Below, piece by piece: positions 1-12,312 of a stretch of 64,000 bases of DNA. The stretch is taken from contig OU612068.1 in the NCBI GenBank assembly GCA_914767715.1, positions 6,942,001-7,006,000 of the forward strand, in the 5' to 3' direction. Both the position numbers and the translations under genes were made by a program. Source of the DNA: Membranipora membranacea. Its lineage: Eukaryota > Bryozoa > Gymnolaemata > Cheilostomatida > Membraniporidae. Numbering within the stretch: the stretch's first letter is position 1; each line of letters starts with the position of its first letter. Below the pieces are notes generated by a model. That model was not told the DNA's origin. It searched no databases and saw only the letters and a list, made by a program, of their open reading frames with translations.

Positions 1-73
1 GTTTGTAGGTTTGTCTTTGAACATTTATAGGAAAGTGAATGATTGTAAGGTATGCAAGTTTGTATGATACGTC

Positions 74-2214
74 TCACAATGAGATGGACAACACTTCGTT
101 TAGGTTTCTTCGGTATGCTTCTTCAGCTTCCCCAGGAGATACTTTGTCAGCTAGTTGAATGCCATTGATAATAACCTAGAAAATAATCAAATCAAAGGTT
201 AATTCAGCAAGGCAAGTGTATTTTGATATTTACCAACCAGGTCCAGACCAGAAAAGATGGAAGCTGAACATTGTAATAATTATTCTTATACACATTGGAG
301 AATGACTTTAGAGCTAAAACTTCAAAACCTTATGGATTCAATCATCTTGCCAATATAAGTACAACTGTAGAAGTCAGTAATGTGCCTTGCAGCTAGGATG
401 ATTGAAATGAAACAGGTTACCTTAATTCCAGTTGACAAAACAAGTTTCTCATTACTCTCTTGTCATTCAGATTGTGTTTGATCACAGAGTTAGAGTTAAA
501 ACCTCCAACTCCTTGATTTGATACGTATTTGAGGGCTCTATACGTGGTTGGACATCAATTTGTTTGCCGATGATAATGGATATTTCAATGTTACATACTC
601 CCTCATTTGTATGTCTGATCACTAGAACACCCTTTTGAAGGGCTGGTATGCTTACCTTAGGCAAGTAGTTGAACCAAAACCAATCCTCTAGAGCAAATTT
701 CCTGTTGGCTCCCACTATTCCAGCTCGTGCACATCGGAGCACTACTTTCGTAAATTTGTCATCCTGATAATAAAAGACACGTCAACATAAAATTTGCAAC
801 TTTAAATATTTGATAAGAGAGAACCAAAACAGAAAGTAGAGGTCATTTTTCTTAACATATTAGGTGTTATGTGCCCTTTAAGCATGTCAGGATAACTTCA
901 AATTTATAATTCAGTGGTGTTGATCATGTTAAGGCCAAAGATTTATATTGTAACAAGCTGGTCAATGTTAAGTCATTTATATTAAAAGTCAGTTATTTCT
1001 CACCTGTTTATCACCAATCAATATTGGAGACATAGCAGCTCTCTTCAAGCGAGACATGGCCCCTTCAGTACCTTTTATAAATGTAGCTTCCTCATCTCCA
1101 GCTGCACACTTAACTGCTAGTTCTTGTAGCATTATCTGTAATATGAATAAAATAGGAGCATTGTCAATGGAACAACTCAGTCAGGGGTCTTTCAATCTGA
1201 GTGTGACTGTGTGATGCACTCATTCAAATATCGCTCGTTTGGCCTTTCAAGTAGACAAATTTGTTCCCTAATCGCTCACTCAGAATGTATATAGTTTGTC
1301 AATGGGCGAGGGAGAGAGACCCTCGCAATTTTCATTTTAGCTATGTTTAATTGTTTCATGATTTGTCATGATGGGGTATTTTATATATTGGCTATTCAGT
1401 CTGGTGACGAGGAAGTCTGGTGAGTTTTTTCCCAAGAATGAATGGATAAATAACACCTTTTAAATTATGAAGAAATTGTCATTCATTGTAGCTGAAGGAT
1501 ATGTTGTGTGGCGCAGGGCCCTTTAGTGATTCTGACACTCCATGCCGGATTCCACGGAGCATTTGACTAGTCGGCTCAGAATGGGTCAGCTGTAACAATG
1601 TGGAGGGAGTTGATAATAAGTTGGTGGTATACCAAGTGCTGTTGTAGCCACTACTTATTCAGAGATTTAAGAGAGTGATCAGTTAATCGACCATGAGTTT
1701 ATCACATTAAACAGTCTTTGTGCAAGCAATTTAATTTTTTTTATAATTACTGATATAGGATAACTTTGATGAAAAATAGTTTTGTGTTCACCTTCCAAAA
1801 ATAACAAAAAAGTTTTGCATCCTGGATGTTGATATTTATGGTAAAAAAATAAAGCTCTAATCAGTCATTTGAAAGGCAAAAGGAGTGAAAACAAATTTGT
1901 ATTTCAAATACTCTTTTAAACATAAACTCGAAAAAAAATGATATGGATGGACAAGTACTGCAAACTGCTCAGGATTTAAGTAGCAAGAAAAGGATTATTC
2001 AAACCTAATATATATTGTATTTCATGACAACTGAACTCTAATGTTGATAATGCCTAAGGAGTGGGATTATGACTGTAATAAAACAAAAGACTTCCTGCAA
2101 ACTGAGAATCATACCTTGTAATTATCATAGAGTACCAGTTTTTTGATAGAAACTTTAGCCGGACAGTTCATCTTCATCGTGTTCTGAATGTGTATACGTC
2201 GTTTCAGGGTGATC
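74..2214 (-). CDS. 3' part of an unrecognised gene, weakly CaRF-like
   Basis: Five exons with consensus splice sites can be joined in frame on the minus strand: 2214-2115, 1135-1004, 763-503, about 463-421, and 175-74 ending in TGA. The first carries NCPAKVSIKKLVLYDNYK, which resembles the core of CaRF-type (calcium-responsive transcription factor) domains found in animal transcription factors and some transposon proteins. The third holds a long conserved-looking stretch including RCARAGIVGANRKF and EDWFWFNYLPKVSIPALQKG. The last encodes VIINGIQLADKVSPGEAEEA and a short tail. Exon 2214-2115 starts with one base of a split codon, so at least one earlier exon is missing; I could not find it between 2.3 and 7.4 kb. 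The acceptor near 463 is the weakest call. I do not recognise the protein. The CaRF resemblance is inference from one short stretch. Confidence 0.5.
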
Positions 2215-2329
2215 CTAGAAAATAAAAATTTCTTTATCTTCATCAACTGCTGTTGTACAAGCAGCATGATTGAGGTGTTACTATCTGTAGTCATCTCTTT
2301 GTCAGAAAATATTTCACACATACACCTTT

Positions 2330-3320
2330 TGGAACAATAAATTAGTCAGATGCCGCTATAATCCAATTGATCACATCACAGTACAAAAGCTTCGATCTTC
2401 AATTCTACTCTTACTCTAGGGTATATTTCTACAACCAGACTCAAAGCTTTTTACCCTGATTTCATTCTACCCAGCTACTTTATTACACAAAATGTCTTTG
2501 GTAGAGTTAGTAAGTAAAAAGAAGTAGAAAGAAAAAGAAGAGTAAGTAAAAATGAATGGATTTAGAACACCAAACATCAAACTACGCTGAGACTACCTAA
2601 CATATCTAAATTGAAAAATTATTGGTAGAGACAACTGAACACCATATACATGTATCTATATATACATATATTATTATTCACAACTTTTTGTTTGCAACTT
2701 ACAGTACTCTGCTCACAGAAACCTGGCCTTCTTTTCTTCCCATGCCTCCAATCCAGATACTGTGACCCCACAACCGAAAAAGCCTGGTGCACTCCGCCAA
2801 TTCTCTCAATATATATTCTCTTTTGCAGGAGCCCTACAACTACAAGGAAAATAATTCAAGTATGATTTGTTAGTATTTGGTAGGAAACCATAGCCCCCAG
2901 CCCACTAGTAAATAATATTTCAGAGAATTACGACTCTTGATTTACTATAATACCCAATAGTAACTAAGTTGCAACCATAGTAATTAAGTTCCAACTATAG
3001 ATGAATGTGAATTCACCAAATTGTCTATTATTCTCTTTTGTGATATACCCAACCTAGGGTCACCCTCACCAGTACCAAACTTTGGTCCACTCTAGCTTAT
3101 TGCAATTCTAATATGTAGAACCTATCTCATACCTGACAAGTCTCCCTTTTTGGTAGGGAGCCTCCCAGTTTTTAGGGGTATTTTCCACCTCCTCCCTATC
3201 TCCCTTTTTCCTCCCTTTTTTCAGCTTCCTTCACCCAGTAAACTTTTTAAGCTTCTAGTTGCAAAAAAAACTATGTTTTCCTACCCCCACAGCACATATA
3301 CCTAAATATAATTGCCTATT
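2330..3320. other. Intergenic or intronic AT-rich stretch
   Basis: No coding exon, RNA gene or clear repeat seen. The short ORF at 2650-2865 (+) has low-complexity, non-domain content and no credible context. Confidence 0.5.
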
Positions 3321-3523
3321 AACATACTATCTCTCCTCGTTCGGATAAAGTGCAACAATATTATTTGTAAAACCAGGTAAAATTACGCATTTCATAATAT
3401 GAACGCTCTAGTTTTGGCTTAAAATAAATGACAACAAGGGCCAAATTACACCTCCTGATTTCTCGGTCTACCAACTTGTCATGTATGACCTATCTATCAA
3501 TTTAATTCTTCATCATAGGCATT

Positions 3524-3915
3524 CTACCTAGGCTCAACAGTGTTACGGGATTGTGAATATGTATTTAGCAGGCCCCCTACTTTGTTGTCTGCTTGTGATT
3601 CACCCAAAATTGTGGTGAGCACAGGAAGGTTGTCAACGTCAAGCGGTGTTTGTGGTTCTGTTTGCTCATAAGGCCTCCTGGAAAGGCAATCAGCATTGGT
3701 ATTAGTTTTCCCACTTTTATGTTTGATGTCATAGTTGTACGGCTGAAGCAATAGTGACCAGCGACCTAGTCTGCCCTTAGTGTCCTTTATGCTTTTCAAC
3801 CACTTGAGGCTAATGTGGTCAGTGAGCACCAAAAAGTGTTTATCTGCAAGGTAATGTTTGTATTTCTCTACTGCTGCAACCAGGGCTAGTCCCTCCTTCT
3901 GTGTTATAGAACAAT
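3524..3915 (-). mobile_element. Ty3/gypsy-type retroelement remnant (RNase H part of pol)
   Basis: On the minus strand, reading from about 3915 down, the frame gives ITQKEGLALVAAVEKYKHYL followed by VLTDHISLKWL and then GRLGRWSLLLQPYNYDIKHK. This is the typical second half of the RNase H domain of Ty3/gypsy pol, ending with the N-A-D-x-L-S-R-R-P signature that leads to the integrase region. Upstream reverse transcriptase is absent: the frame breaks into AT-rich sequence before 3915. Downstream there is about 30 aa of linker and a stop near 3524. No long terminal repeats or integrase were seen, so this is a short dead fragment. The coding stretch itself has no internal stop, which suggests that the insertion is not very old or that the fragment was copied recently. 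Confidence 0.85.
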
Positions 3916-3919
3916 TTTT

Positions 3920-5355
3920 AAAAAAAACAGTAGTATAGACCAGAATATCAGAACAACAGAAAGGAAGCTGGGTTTGGTGGAAAAAGGTATAAATAGATTT
4001 TTTTCAAGAAATCATAAATAGATGTCACTAGTTTTTAGGCCTTAGCAACTTGATTCCTTGGTCTTCAACATGTTGTTATAGATGAGTGAGGTATTACTAT
4101 TTGCTATGTCATTTGCTGTTTAAAAAAGATATGAGGCTGAATTTAATACTCAAACGGAACATAATTAATATTTTGCATGACTTGCTTGGGCAGTTTCATA
4201 GCTCAATTGCCTAAAAATTACAACACTTGATAATAATGATTTAAATTGTTTGACCATTACAGGCAGTTGTGTGGGAGATTATATTATTTTACCAACAGGC
4301 TAGGTGATGCAGACCAATTAATTAAACCAGAATGTCAAACTTCACCTAGAACAAATTTATTTTCATGACATTATTTTTGGCTGAAGATGGCTCCATCCAT
4401 AACAGTTCTATTATTTAAAAAGATCAAACCAAATCTGGGGCTGATAAATATAGGTGTTTCTATTATATGTTGTAATTACAAAATAAGATTAAATCTTCAT
4501 AAGCAGGATTAGAATCCTTACACAAACATAGAACATATATGTCAGGCAGCTTGGCAATTATATTTGCTGGTATGAATGGAAACAGAACAATATCATTGAT
4601 TACACCCATGCCTGCACGAAAGGTACCAGAGACATGAGGATGTTTCATACCCAATAAACAAAACAAACAGTGTCTCAGATGTTTTAGGTATCTTAGATGA
4701 TAAACAATGCTCAAATTTAGATAGTGCAAAGCAATTAAAGCATCCACTCTTCAATAGAAAGAGTATAACATCTGAAATATTCACATGTGTATGCCTCAAA
4801 ACATCACTTATTGCTTGAATTTTGATTACTTTAGTGAATCTTGGACAGTTATGTCAGCCATGAACTTGCTCTTGGCTTTCTCCAGATTACCAATCATTGT
4901 GAGAGTGAAGTAGATTGCTCTACCTGATTTAATATTAATGCTATATCCCCTCACCTGTTTGGTGAGGGAATAGTGTTTTAAAAGATTATCATAATTTTAT
5001 CCAGCTTTTTTCACTTAGAAGATTGGTGTGCATATTCACACAACCATCCACCCCTACCCCCATCATCCCAGTCAATTTTTCTTCCTATAGAAATATAAGG
5101 GCAAATTGGTTGCAGAGAATTTTGACCTTTCTTATTATTCTATTCTCAGACAATCTACCAAAATCACATATTTTCTTGACTGTTGCAGTTAACTCAAGCT
5201 CTAGTTCCTACCGCCTAGGACTCCTATGTAATCTTTTAATCACTATAAAATATTGCTCTCAGCCATTTACCACCCTACGCAATAAATTGACCGAAATATT
5301 CAATCCAAGGTTGATTAAAAGGTTGATAAAATCAAATGTCTTTTCACATGCCACA
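3920..5355. other. Intergenic stretch without recognised features
   Basis: AT-rich sequence. Open frames here are short, overlap each other on both strands and contain no domain I recognise. Confidence 0.5.
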
Positions 5356-5359
5356 TTCT

Positions 5360-5571
5360 GAAACATGGGCGCCAAAATTCATACATTGCCCTAGTAGCGA
5401 GGCTGCAATATCTGTGCCAGGTTGCTCTCGGTTTGCAGGCAGGTCGGAGCACAGCACTGGGGCCAACCAAACCCCAGTAGTCGATGGACCGCAGTGGGAT
5501 TCGAGCCCTCAACCTTCAGCATCTGCATGCTAAAGGTGTGGTGCTCTAACCAACTGAGCCACCTCCTACTC
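5360..5571 (-). mobile_element. tRNA-derived SINE, copy 1
   Basis: Read on the minus strand, the 5' end (near 5571) is tRNA-like: TGGCTCAGTTGG matches the pol III A box and GGCTCGAATCC, some 45 bases further, matches the B box. The tRNA-like head spans roughly 5568-5490. It is followed by a body with ...CCCCAGTGCTGTGCTCCGAC... and CTGCCTGCAAACCGAGAGCA, shared with copy 2 (35205-35416) and, more diverged, with copy 3 (62988-63235). Several short ORFs on both strands over this element are by-products of the repeat. No flanking target-site duplication was obvious by eye. Confidence 0.8.
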
Positions 5572-7449
5572 AAAGTATCAAACACAGTAGGGATCGGATA
5601 TGATGTCCCTCAAATGATATTGTTAATAAAAGTTTCTTGCTTGTTAGTTTTTTTTCCCAAAAACGGCTGGAATCTCTAAAAACTGCCTCCATATTGAAAA
5701 AAAAAAGATTTTCTGGGAGAGGCCCTTACCCCCTAGGATGAAGGCACCCATCCCACCTGGCTCTACCACTTGAAAACCAATGGATACAGACCTGGATATT
5801 CCCTATTCTGTACCTCAAGTAAAATTTGTCCAAACAGTGGTGCGGCCAATTGGTATGTTCCCGAACAAAAAGAGGCCAAAGCAGAAAAAAAGGTTTGCCA
5901 AGCATGATCTGATGCATTTACGCTAGAGAGAAAGCTGTAATTTGTCTCAATCAAAAATTAGTGTGCGAGTTTAAATAGTACATAACATTGCATGGGCTAT
6001 TCATATTCAAAGACAGGGAAATAATTTGATGCAACGAGATTATTTTGTTGCATCGCTCTGCTTCAACCCTATCCCCCTCCTTGGAAATTGATATCATGCT
6101 GTGGATGGGCACACCACAGAAACCAACAGCACCTTTCACAGCATGTGACTACAAATTCAAACTTGATACAGTAGGATTCACTCACCAGCTTCCATATGAT
6201 CTTCAAAACTATCACCAAACGATTTCTCCTGAGAAAATATAGAAAACTAAAGCTGATGTTCTGTCTCGTGCTGCCTTAGCTGGACTCTTGCTAACGTCTC
6301 ATTAGTATGATATGATACTAAATCCATTATGGCAGTCAGTCCAACACAAAATCCAATGCTTTTGCGGCAGCTTATGTCGCAGTTAAGAATGGGTTTGTCT
6401 CTCTTTATCATATACTAATAGGTACTAGGAAAATAAAAATGAATGTTCACTCTTGAAGAGCTTAATAACAAATGACATCGAACACAATTTACAACACACC
6501 AATGGAGTGAAAGTGAAAGCACTACATGTGTGCAGGGATGCGCTTTCACTTTACCTTTAAATCTGTACTTGACCTATATTTTGAATTCTATGTCATTCAG
6601 CATGCACCATGACTTGCAGTCAGAAGTTTTTTCCTGATTTAGTAGTTATGTATCATCCTCATCACTCTGGTGTATGACTCACTCTCACAACACTCTCTCT
6701 TACCCTCTTACTCATTCTGCATGTCATATCACTGTGAAATTTTCATACAGTGCATCTTTAAACTGGATTAACAAGACTGTAATCAGTAATCACTCACAAC
6801 CTGAATAAACAAAAAAGGTAGGCTTAAGAATAATAATAATGATAGTATTTATTTATGTTTGTGAACCTTTGTCTTTACCACTAAGACAAGCTGTCACTCA
6901 TAGTCCAGCAGAATTGATCTCCCAACCTCTATATTTGTCACTGCAGCTCACTCCTCCAAGCACAATATTGACTGCAGTAGTCTGGTCCAGTTAGCTCTGG
7001 GCCTAGTTAAGTTTGAGGAAAGAGATTTCATTCAATCTCTGTTATATGTGACACTATGTGCTGTGTTTAATACTCTTTCTACTACATGCAATATTTACAT
7101 TGTGGATGAACAAGGTCAATCTGTACACAAATGTAGCAAGAAAAGACTGTGATATGGATTTGGCTGTTGTATCTATGAAACTCATTCTGTTCAAGTATCA
7201 GACACTGCACTAGGATATATCAAACTATGGAGTCAAACAATTTTATGATCACTCCAGTCATTTTATGCATCAAAGCTAGGACATCAACAATCTTTTGCTG
7301 CAGACTTAGACTGTGAATGTACTTGCTCTATTCATGCCGTGGTTTGCCTTATTCTGTGTGCAATCAGTTAGTGCATATCCTCCTCGTAACTCCTTGATTT
7401 TTTTATCCTAGTGTCTGTTGCTGTGTAGAAAACTATCAACTGAAGCAAG
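5572..7449. other. Intergenic region upstream of IST1
   Basis: No recognised coding exon. The ORFs at 5.7-6.2 kb are short and overlapping and have no domain. The 5' UTR and promoter of IST1 probably lie in the last few hundred bases, but no TATA or other core element is clear. Confidence 0.45.
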
Positions 7450-10400
7450 ATGTTTAGTTCGAAATGTAATTATCCAAAGTTGAAGACCAATCTCAGGCTT
7501 GTGGTCAACAGACTTAAACTTCTGGAGAAGAAAAAGAGTGAGTTCACCCAAGGAGTACTCCTTGGTTGACCATTAACTTAATCACATGTTTCATACTGTA
7601 GAGTGAAATCTGCACTTCTCACGGTCTACAGCAGGGTTAGAGAATGCTGCACTCTCAAGTTGTACTTGAGTTCCCTCATCATGGGAATAGTTAGATTAAT
7701 AATTTGAAATGTTTTTTACTGAATTAGGATATGCCTACTTGTTAAAATCTCATGATGGGAGAACATATCACTAACATGAAAAAGTTTTGTTGGCCCACTC
7801 ATGTGCAGTGAATACTTGAAGCTACTTAATAATGTCATATAACCTTTTAAGCTATCTCTGTAAGTCTTTACCAGTATGGCCCATAGTGTAGAAACAACAG
7901 ACACCCCTGATGCGATCTGGATAGGTAAGCGTTTCTATGCTCTGTTTTATGAATATCTATGTAATAATTCATCTAGCTGAACTTGCTCTGAAGTCCCGTA
8001 AGGAAATAGCTGATTACATTCAAGCTGGAAAAGAAGACAGAGCCAGAATCAGGGTAGGTTTGTGAGATACTTCACATTTATATTTTATGTTTAGAAGTGC
8101 AGGTAGCTTACCATTACAATAATTTAAAAGCTAATTTATTGCCGCTTTACCACTTTTTTTTTATGTTGATTTGCAAATTTGTATATCTCTAAGAGTTTGG
8201 ATAAAGTGTTTGCGCTTTTCATTATTACCTTCCGTTTTGAATCTAACATCTAACATCTAACATCGTTTGACTCTAACTCTCAGAATCGAAATCAATCTCT
8301 GGTAAACTGGTGACTCTGTTTTTCAGGTTGAACACATTGTCCGGGAAGACTACATGGTTGAAGGCATGGAAATATTAGAAATGTTTTGCGATCTCTTGCT
8401 AGCTAGATTTGGAATCATAGAACGAGTCAGGTATGTAATGAAAAGATCACCACAAGACACTAACCAAGCCTAAAGTCTTAATCAATATGTTAAATCTATA
8501 TTGCTGTGAAACATACAAACATACAATGCCCCCTGCTGCCTCCTCACCAAAATGAGTAATCTGCAATCAGGTGATTTCAGAATTGGATCTATACTGATTC
8601 TGCTGCGACTGACTGTCAATGAAAAATCTTGTTGATCTTATCTACACTTTCATTTTTCTAATAACTAACAGAGCGTCAAATTGCTGAAAATACCCAAATA
8701 TACTTTGGTTCTGGTCTGAGCAAATACCCCAAAACTCATCTGATCTCCTTAGATATTGCACTGGAGAACAATCACATTAATCTATCATATTTATTCTATT
8801 TCTATTCCTCACATTTGTGTAAATTGTGTAGAAATAGAATATTTACCTGTTCATGTTTTTTGTTCTCAATTTTAGTGCAATTGATCCAACAATAGAAGAA
8901 GCCATAGCCTCAGTGATCTGGTGTGAACCTCGACTCTCTGCTGATGTCAACGAACTCACTATTGTAAGTTACTAGTTTGCATCAAGTAGGTGAGAAAAGA
9001 ACGTTACCCATCATTGAAAAATAGTCTGGTTGTAGATTTGGTAATGAGGTCAACCGGCTTGGTAAATATCTTCACGAAGTTGTACATATCCTACCCTGTC
9101 CGTATAAGGGTCAACTAAGCTGTGGATATAAGAATGCTGTGTTTTTTCTGCAATTATTGAAGTGATCGAATCATAATGTTTACAGAAACATCTCAAATAA
9201 CTTGTATCTTCTGTAGATTTCCAAAAACTTGATGGCAAGATACGGTAAAGAATATCATGCAGCCTGTAAAGCAAACACTATGGGAAATGTTAATGATAAA
9301 GTTAGTATTCATTTATTACTACATCCTGTTATACCCTTATCCCTGGTTACGCTCGTCTTACTGTCAAACGGGGCTCTACATGTTGTCTCATCACGTTCGG
9401 AATTACGATAACTCCAAATATGAAATTTGTCCGCAAAACTGGCAGAAATTGATATAATTGACTATCCGAATACCAAAATTACTTCCCAAACTATGTCCCT
9501 ATCAGTTTGCAAGGGTGTAGATTCTGAATCAAAAATCATTTTTTATCCTCACATATGCGGTTTTAAAGATAACCCTCTTTTCAGCACGTTTTTCCTATGC
9601 GGCGTGGGTTAAAAGTACCAAACTGGAGAGAGGACAACTCCAAATTTAGGGTTAAATCAGATCTCAGAAAACTGTCTATATGCCTGCTGTTTGTGAAAAT
9701 TTATCAAAAGGGATACAATATAGCTGCATGCACATAATGAAAAATGACTAAACTTGTTATGATTATTTGTGTGCACCCCAATTTCTATGGTAGCTTGTTT
9801 TAGCACTCCTGAGACCGTTTCTTTACTATAACTTTAGTTGATGAGAAAGATGAGTATATATTCTCCACCTAAGATGCTGATAGAGAACTACATGGTGGAA
9901 ATTGCCAAATCATTCAACGTAGAATTCACTCCTGATCCCCTCGCGTTACTGGTGAGTATATATATAATCGTGTTTGCAGGGTTATTTGTATTGTATTGAT
10001 AGACCTCATTGTGGTTATAATAAAATATTTTTCTTGGTTATAGGAATTAGAATGCTGTTTCATGAACATTTCTAATATATCTAATATTTGCTAAGCCTAC
10101 CCATCAGGTGTACGTGATCACTTGCAACTATATAAACTGATTTGTCATGCTATTAAAGCATCCGTAAAAATTCTTCAAAATATCTTTTGCAGGGCGAGGA
10201 TGGAATACCATTGGATGACTTGATAGGTCTAGGTGGAGATTTCAAAGCACCAGGAGGTGATGGACCAGGAAACCCACCTCCCCCTCCCAGTCAGCCTCCG
10301 AGTGGGGGTGGTGGTGGTTACCCCCCACCCTCAGGAGGGGGTGGTGGAGGCGGATACCCTCAGGCTCATTACCCACCACAACAAGCAGCTTATCCTCCAC

Positions 10401-11816
10401 CACAGATGCCTCCACAGCAGCCTGTAGTCTACCCGACACCACAACCTTTATATCCGCCACAGAACGACTCAGCGTAAGTGATTAGTAGAATCTCAATGAT
10501 AATTCTGTGATACTGAGAATAATAAAGATACGGCTATGCAGTGCTAGGGTGACATAACTAAATAAGAATAAGAATTTTTCTTAGCATTGTACCTGCAAGC
10601 ATAAATAGCTATCAGGTAGAAGTTGTGGACAGAACGCCAATATATTTAATCATTATGAACATGTCGCATGTACTTTTTGCCGTAATGCTCGTTTGGTTGA
10701 ACTAAAATTTAAAACAATAATGTCATAATCATAGCTAGGTCTCCTGTTGGCTAGAGGACCATGGTAAAGCTTTATATAGCTTACATATATTTATTACAAG
10801 TTCTTATATGTTTCAGGTATCCTCCACCTGTGCCAACATTACCCCCAGCAGGCCCTGCTGGTGGTCAGATGCCCCCTGCAGGTGCTTTCAACATACCCCC
10901 AAATATACCTCCTCAAGGAGCTAATGGTGAAGCACCGAGGGTAAGTTACTATACTACCTTGTCATGTGATCAATGCCAAGGTATAGTGTAATTGTAACGG
11001 ATAATGTAATATAACGACTTCCATCTGTAGACATAAAAATGCTTTGATTTGTGTATTCATGCGTACAATGATATAAATGCCTGCGCAAGAAAGGATTGAG
11101 CTTATTCAATTTGATCAATCTGCTAATACTTGAATAAGTGAAATCGACGTAACTGCCAAGCAGTTATTCCCACTTTTTACCTTTTTTCATTAATCCTTTT
11201 TTCCAGCCACCTACATATAGTGAAAAGCCCCCACCCAGTTACTCAACCGTAAATATGAGGAATGATTTATCTAGTGATGGCGGACCAGGAGGTAAGAGTA
11301 TTATTACATACCTGGTAACGTATTCATTACCAGTAATGTAAGGCATTCCACTACTGTTCAAAAAATGTATCAGCCCATGTTTACAACTGTCGTATATATA
11401 AGCAATAGGGCTACCGTCCTGAACTCAGCATTGGTCTTGTGACCCTATGCTCAGTCATCTATATTCATGACAACTTGATAACAGACTACTCCGTTGATGA
11501 TGAATATTATATCATAGAATATATCACTGAAATTTAGTTCAAGTTGCTTCCCTTTCTATCAGGAAAGACAACTCTTTATAAGCTGTAGGAATCATGCAAT
11601 GAGGTTCATTTTGTTGTAGCATCAGCTGCGCCGTCCGCTCCAGCAGGTGAAATACCCAGCCTACCTGAGATACCTGGCACTGATGACTTTAACTTACCCA
11701 GTGTACCTAGCAGTACTAATCCTGGCGCTGCTGGACCTCCCGGCAACGGTGGTGGTAATGACATTGACTTTGATGACCTAGCTGCAAGATTTGAAAACTT
11801 GAAGAAGCGGAAATAG
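7450..11816 (+). CDS. IST1: IST1 homologue, ESCRT-III-associated factor
   Basis: Ten exons join in frame to 413 aa: 7450-7537, 7977-8053, 8327-8430, 8876-8963, 9217-9300, 9838-9951, 10193-10473, 10817-10940, 11207-11291, 11620-11816 (TAG). IST1 is a CHMP-like protein that co-assembles with ESCRT-III and regulates VPS4 in multivesicular body sorting, abscission and tubule scission. Residues 1-185 form the helical IST1 domain, with hallmarks NLRLVVNRLKLLEKKK, RKEIADYIQAGKEDRARIR, EHIVREDYMVEGMEILEM and CDLLLARFG. The middle is a Pro/Gly-rich linker (exons 7-8) containing long PPP and GGGG runs, then PPTY and PPSY motifs (exon 9). The C-terminus has a Leu/Pro-rich stretch (LPEIP, LPSVP) and the MIM1-like helix DIDFDDLAARFENLKKRK, the VPS4/MIT-binding element of the family. 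Start ATG matches the family N-terminus. A candidate AATAAA lies at 12165. Confidence 0.96.
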
Positions 11817-12312
11817 GATTGTAGCAAGCTTTGCTTCTGCAATACATATATGCACTTGTTACATTTTTGCAAATCATCAAGTTAGCTTTTTAAGTTAAGC
11901 TTAAAACTTGCAATCCCTATTAAAAGCAGCCTCTTGAGCAATTTGGTAGGCAAGATATTTACCAGTTACAACCAACCTTTGGACAAAACCACATCAAAAC
12001 TCGTAGTAGTCTGTGGTAAGAACATAAAGAAAGTTGTTCACAGTTTCCATAATTGAATTTATATTATTATATGTTAGCACAAAGAACTTGACCTATTTTG
12101 TGACTGATGGCATGCCTTGTTTTTTCTCCAGATATGATATAGTAACGCAGCATTGAATTGGTGTAATAAAGGCAGAATATGTATGTTTTTTTTTATATGT
12201 ATATACATATAAATCATTGATCGATTTGAGATTTTAAACCATTTATATTTTTTATAAGTTATCATTAGAGTTCTTCATCTGAAATAATACATAAGAATAA
12301 ATGGCTTAAACT
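11817..12312. other. Convergent 3' regions of IST1 and the membrane-protein gene
   Basis: About 500 bases between two stop codons on opposite strands. AATAAA at 12165-12170 (+) is a candidate polyadenylation signal for IST1. No exon seen. Confidence 0.6.

Noticed and set aside
5315-5585. ORFs on both strands across 5.3-5.6 kb
   Set aside because: They are translations of the SINE; the same peptides recur at 35.2-35.5 kb because the repeat recurs.
10233-10460. Overlapping ORFs on both strands in IST1 exon 7
   Set aside because: They are shadow frames of the GC-rich Pro/Gly-coding exon.
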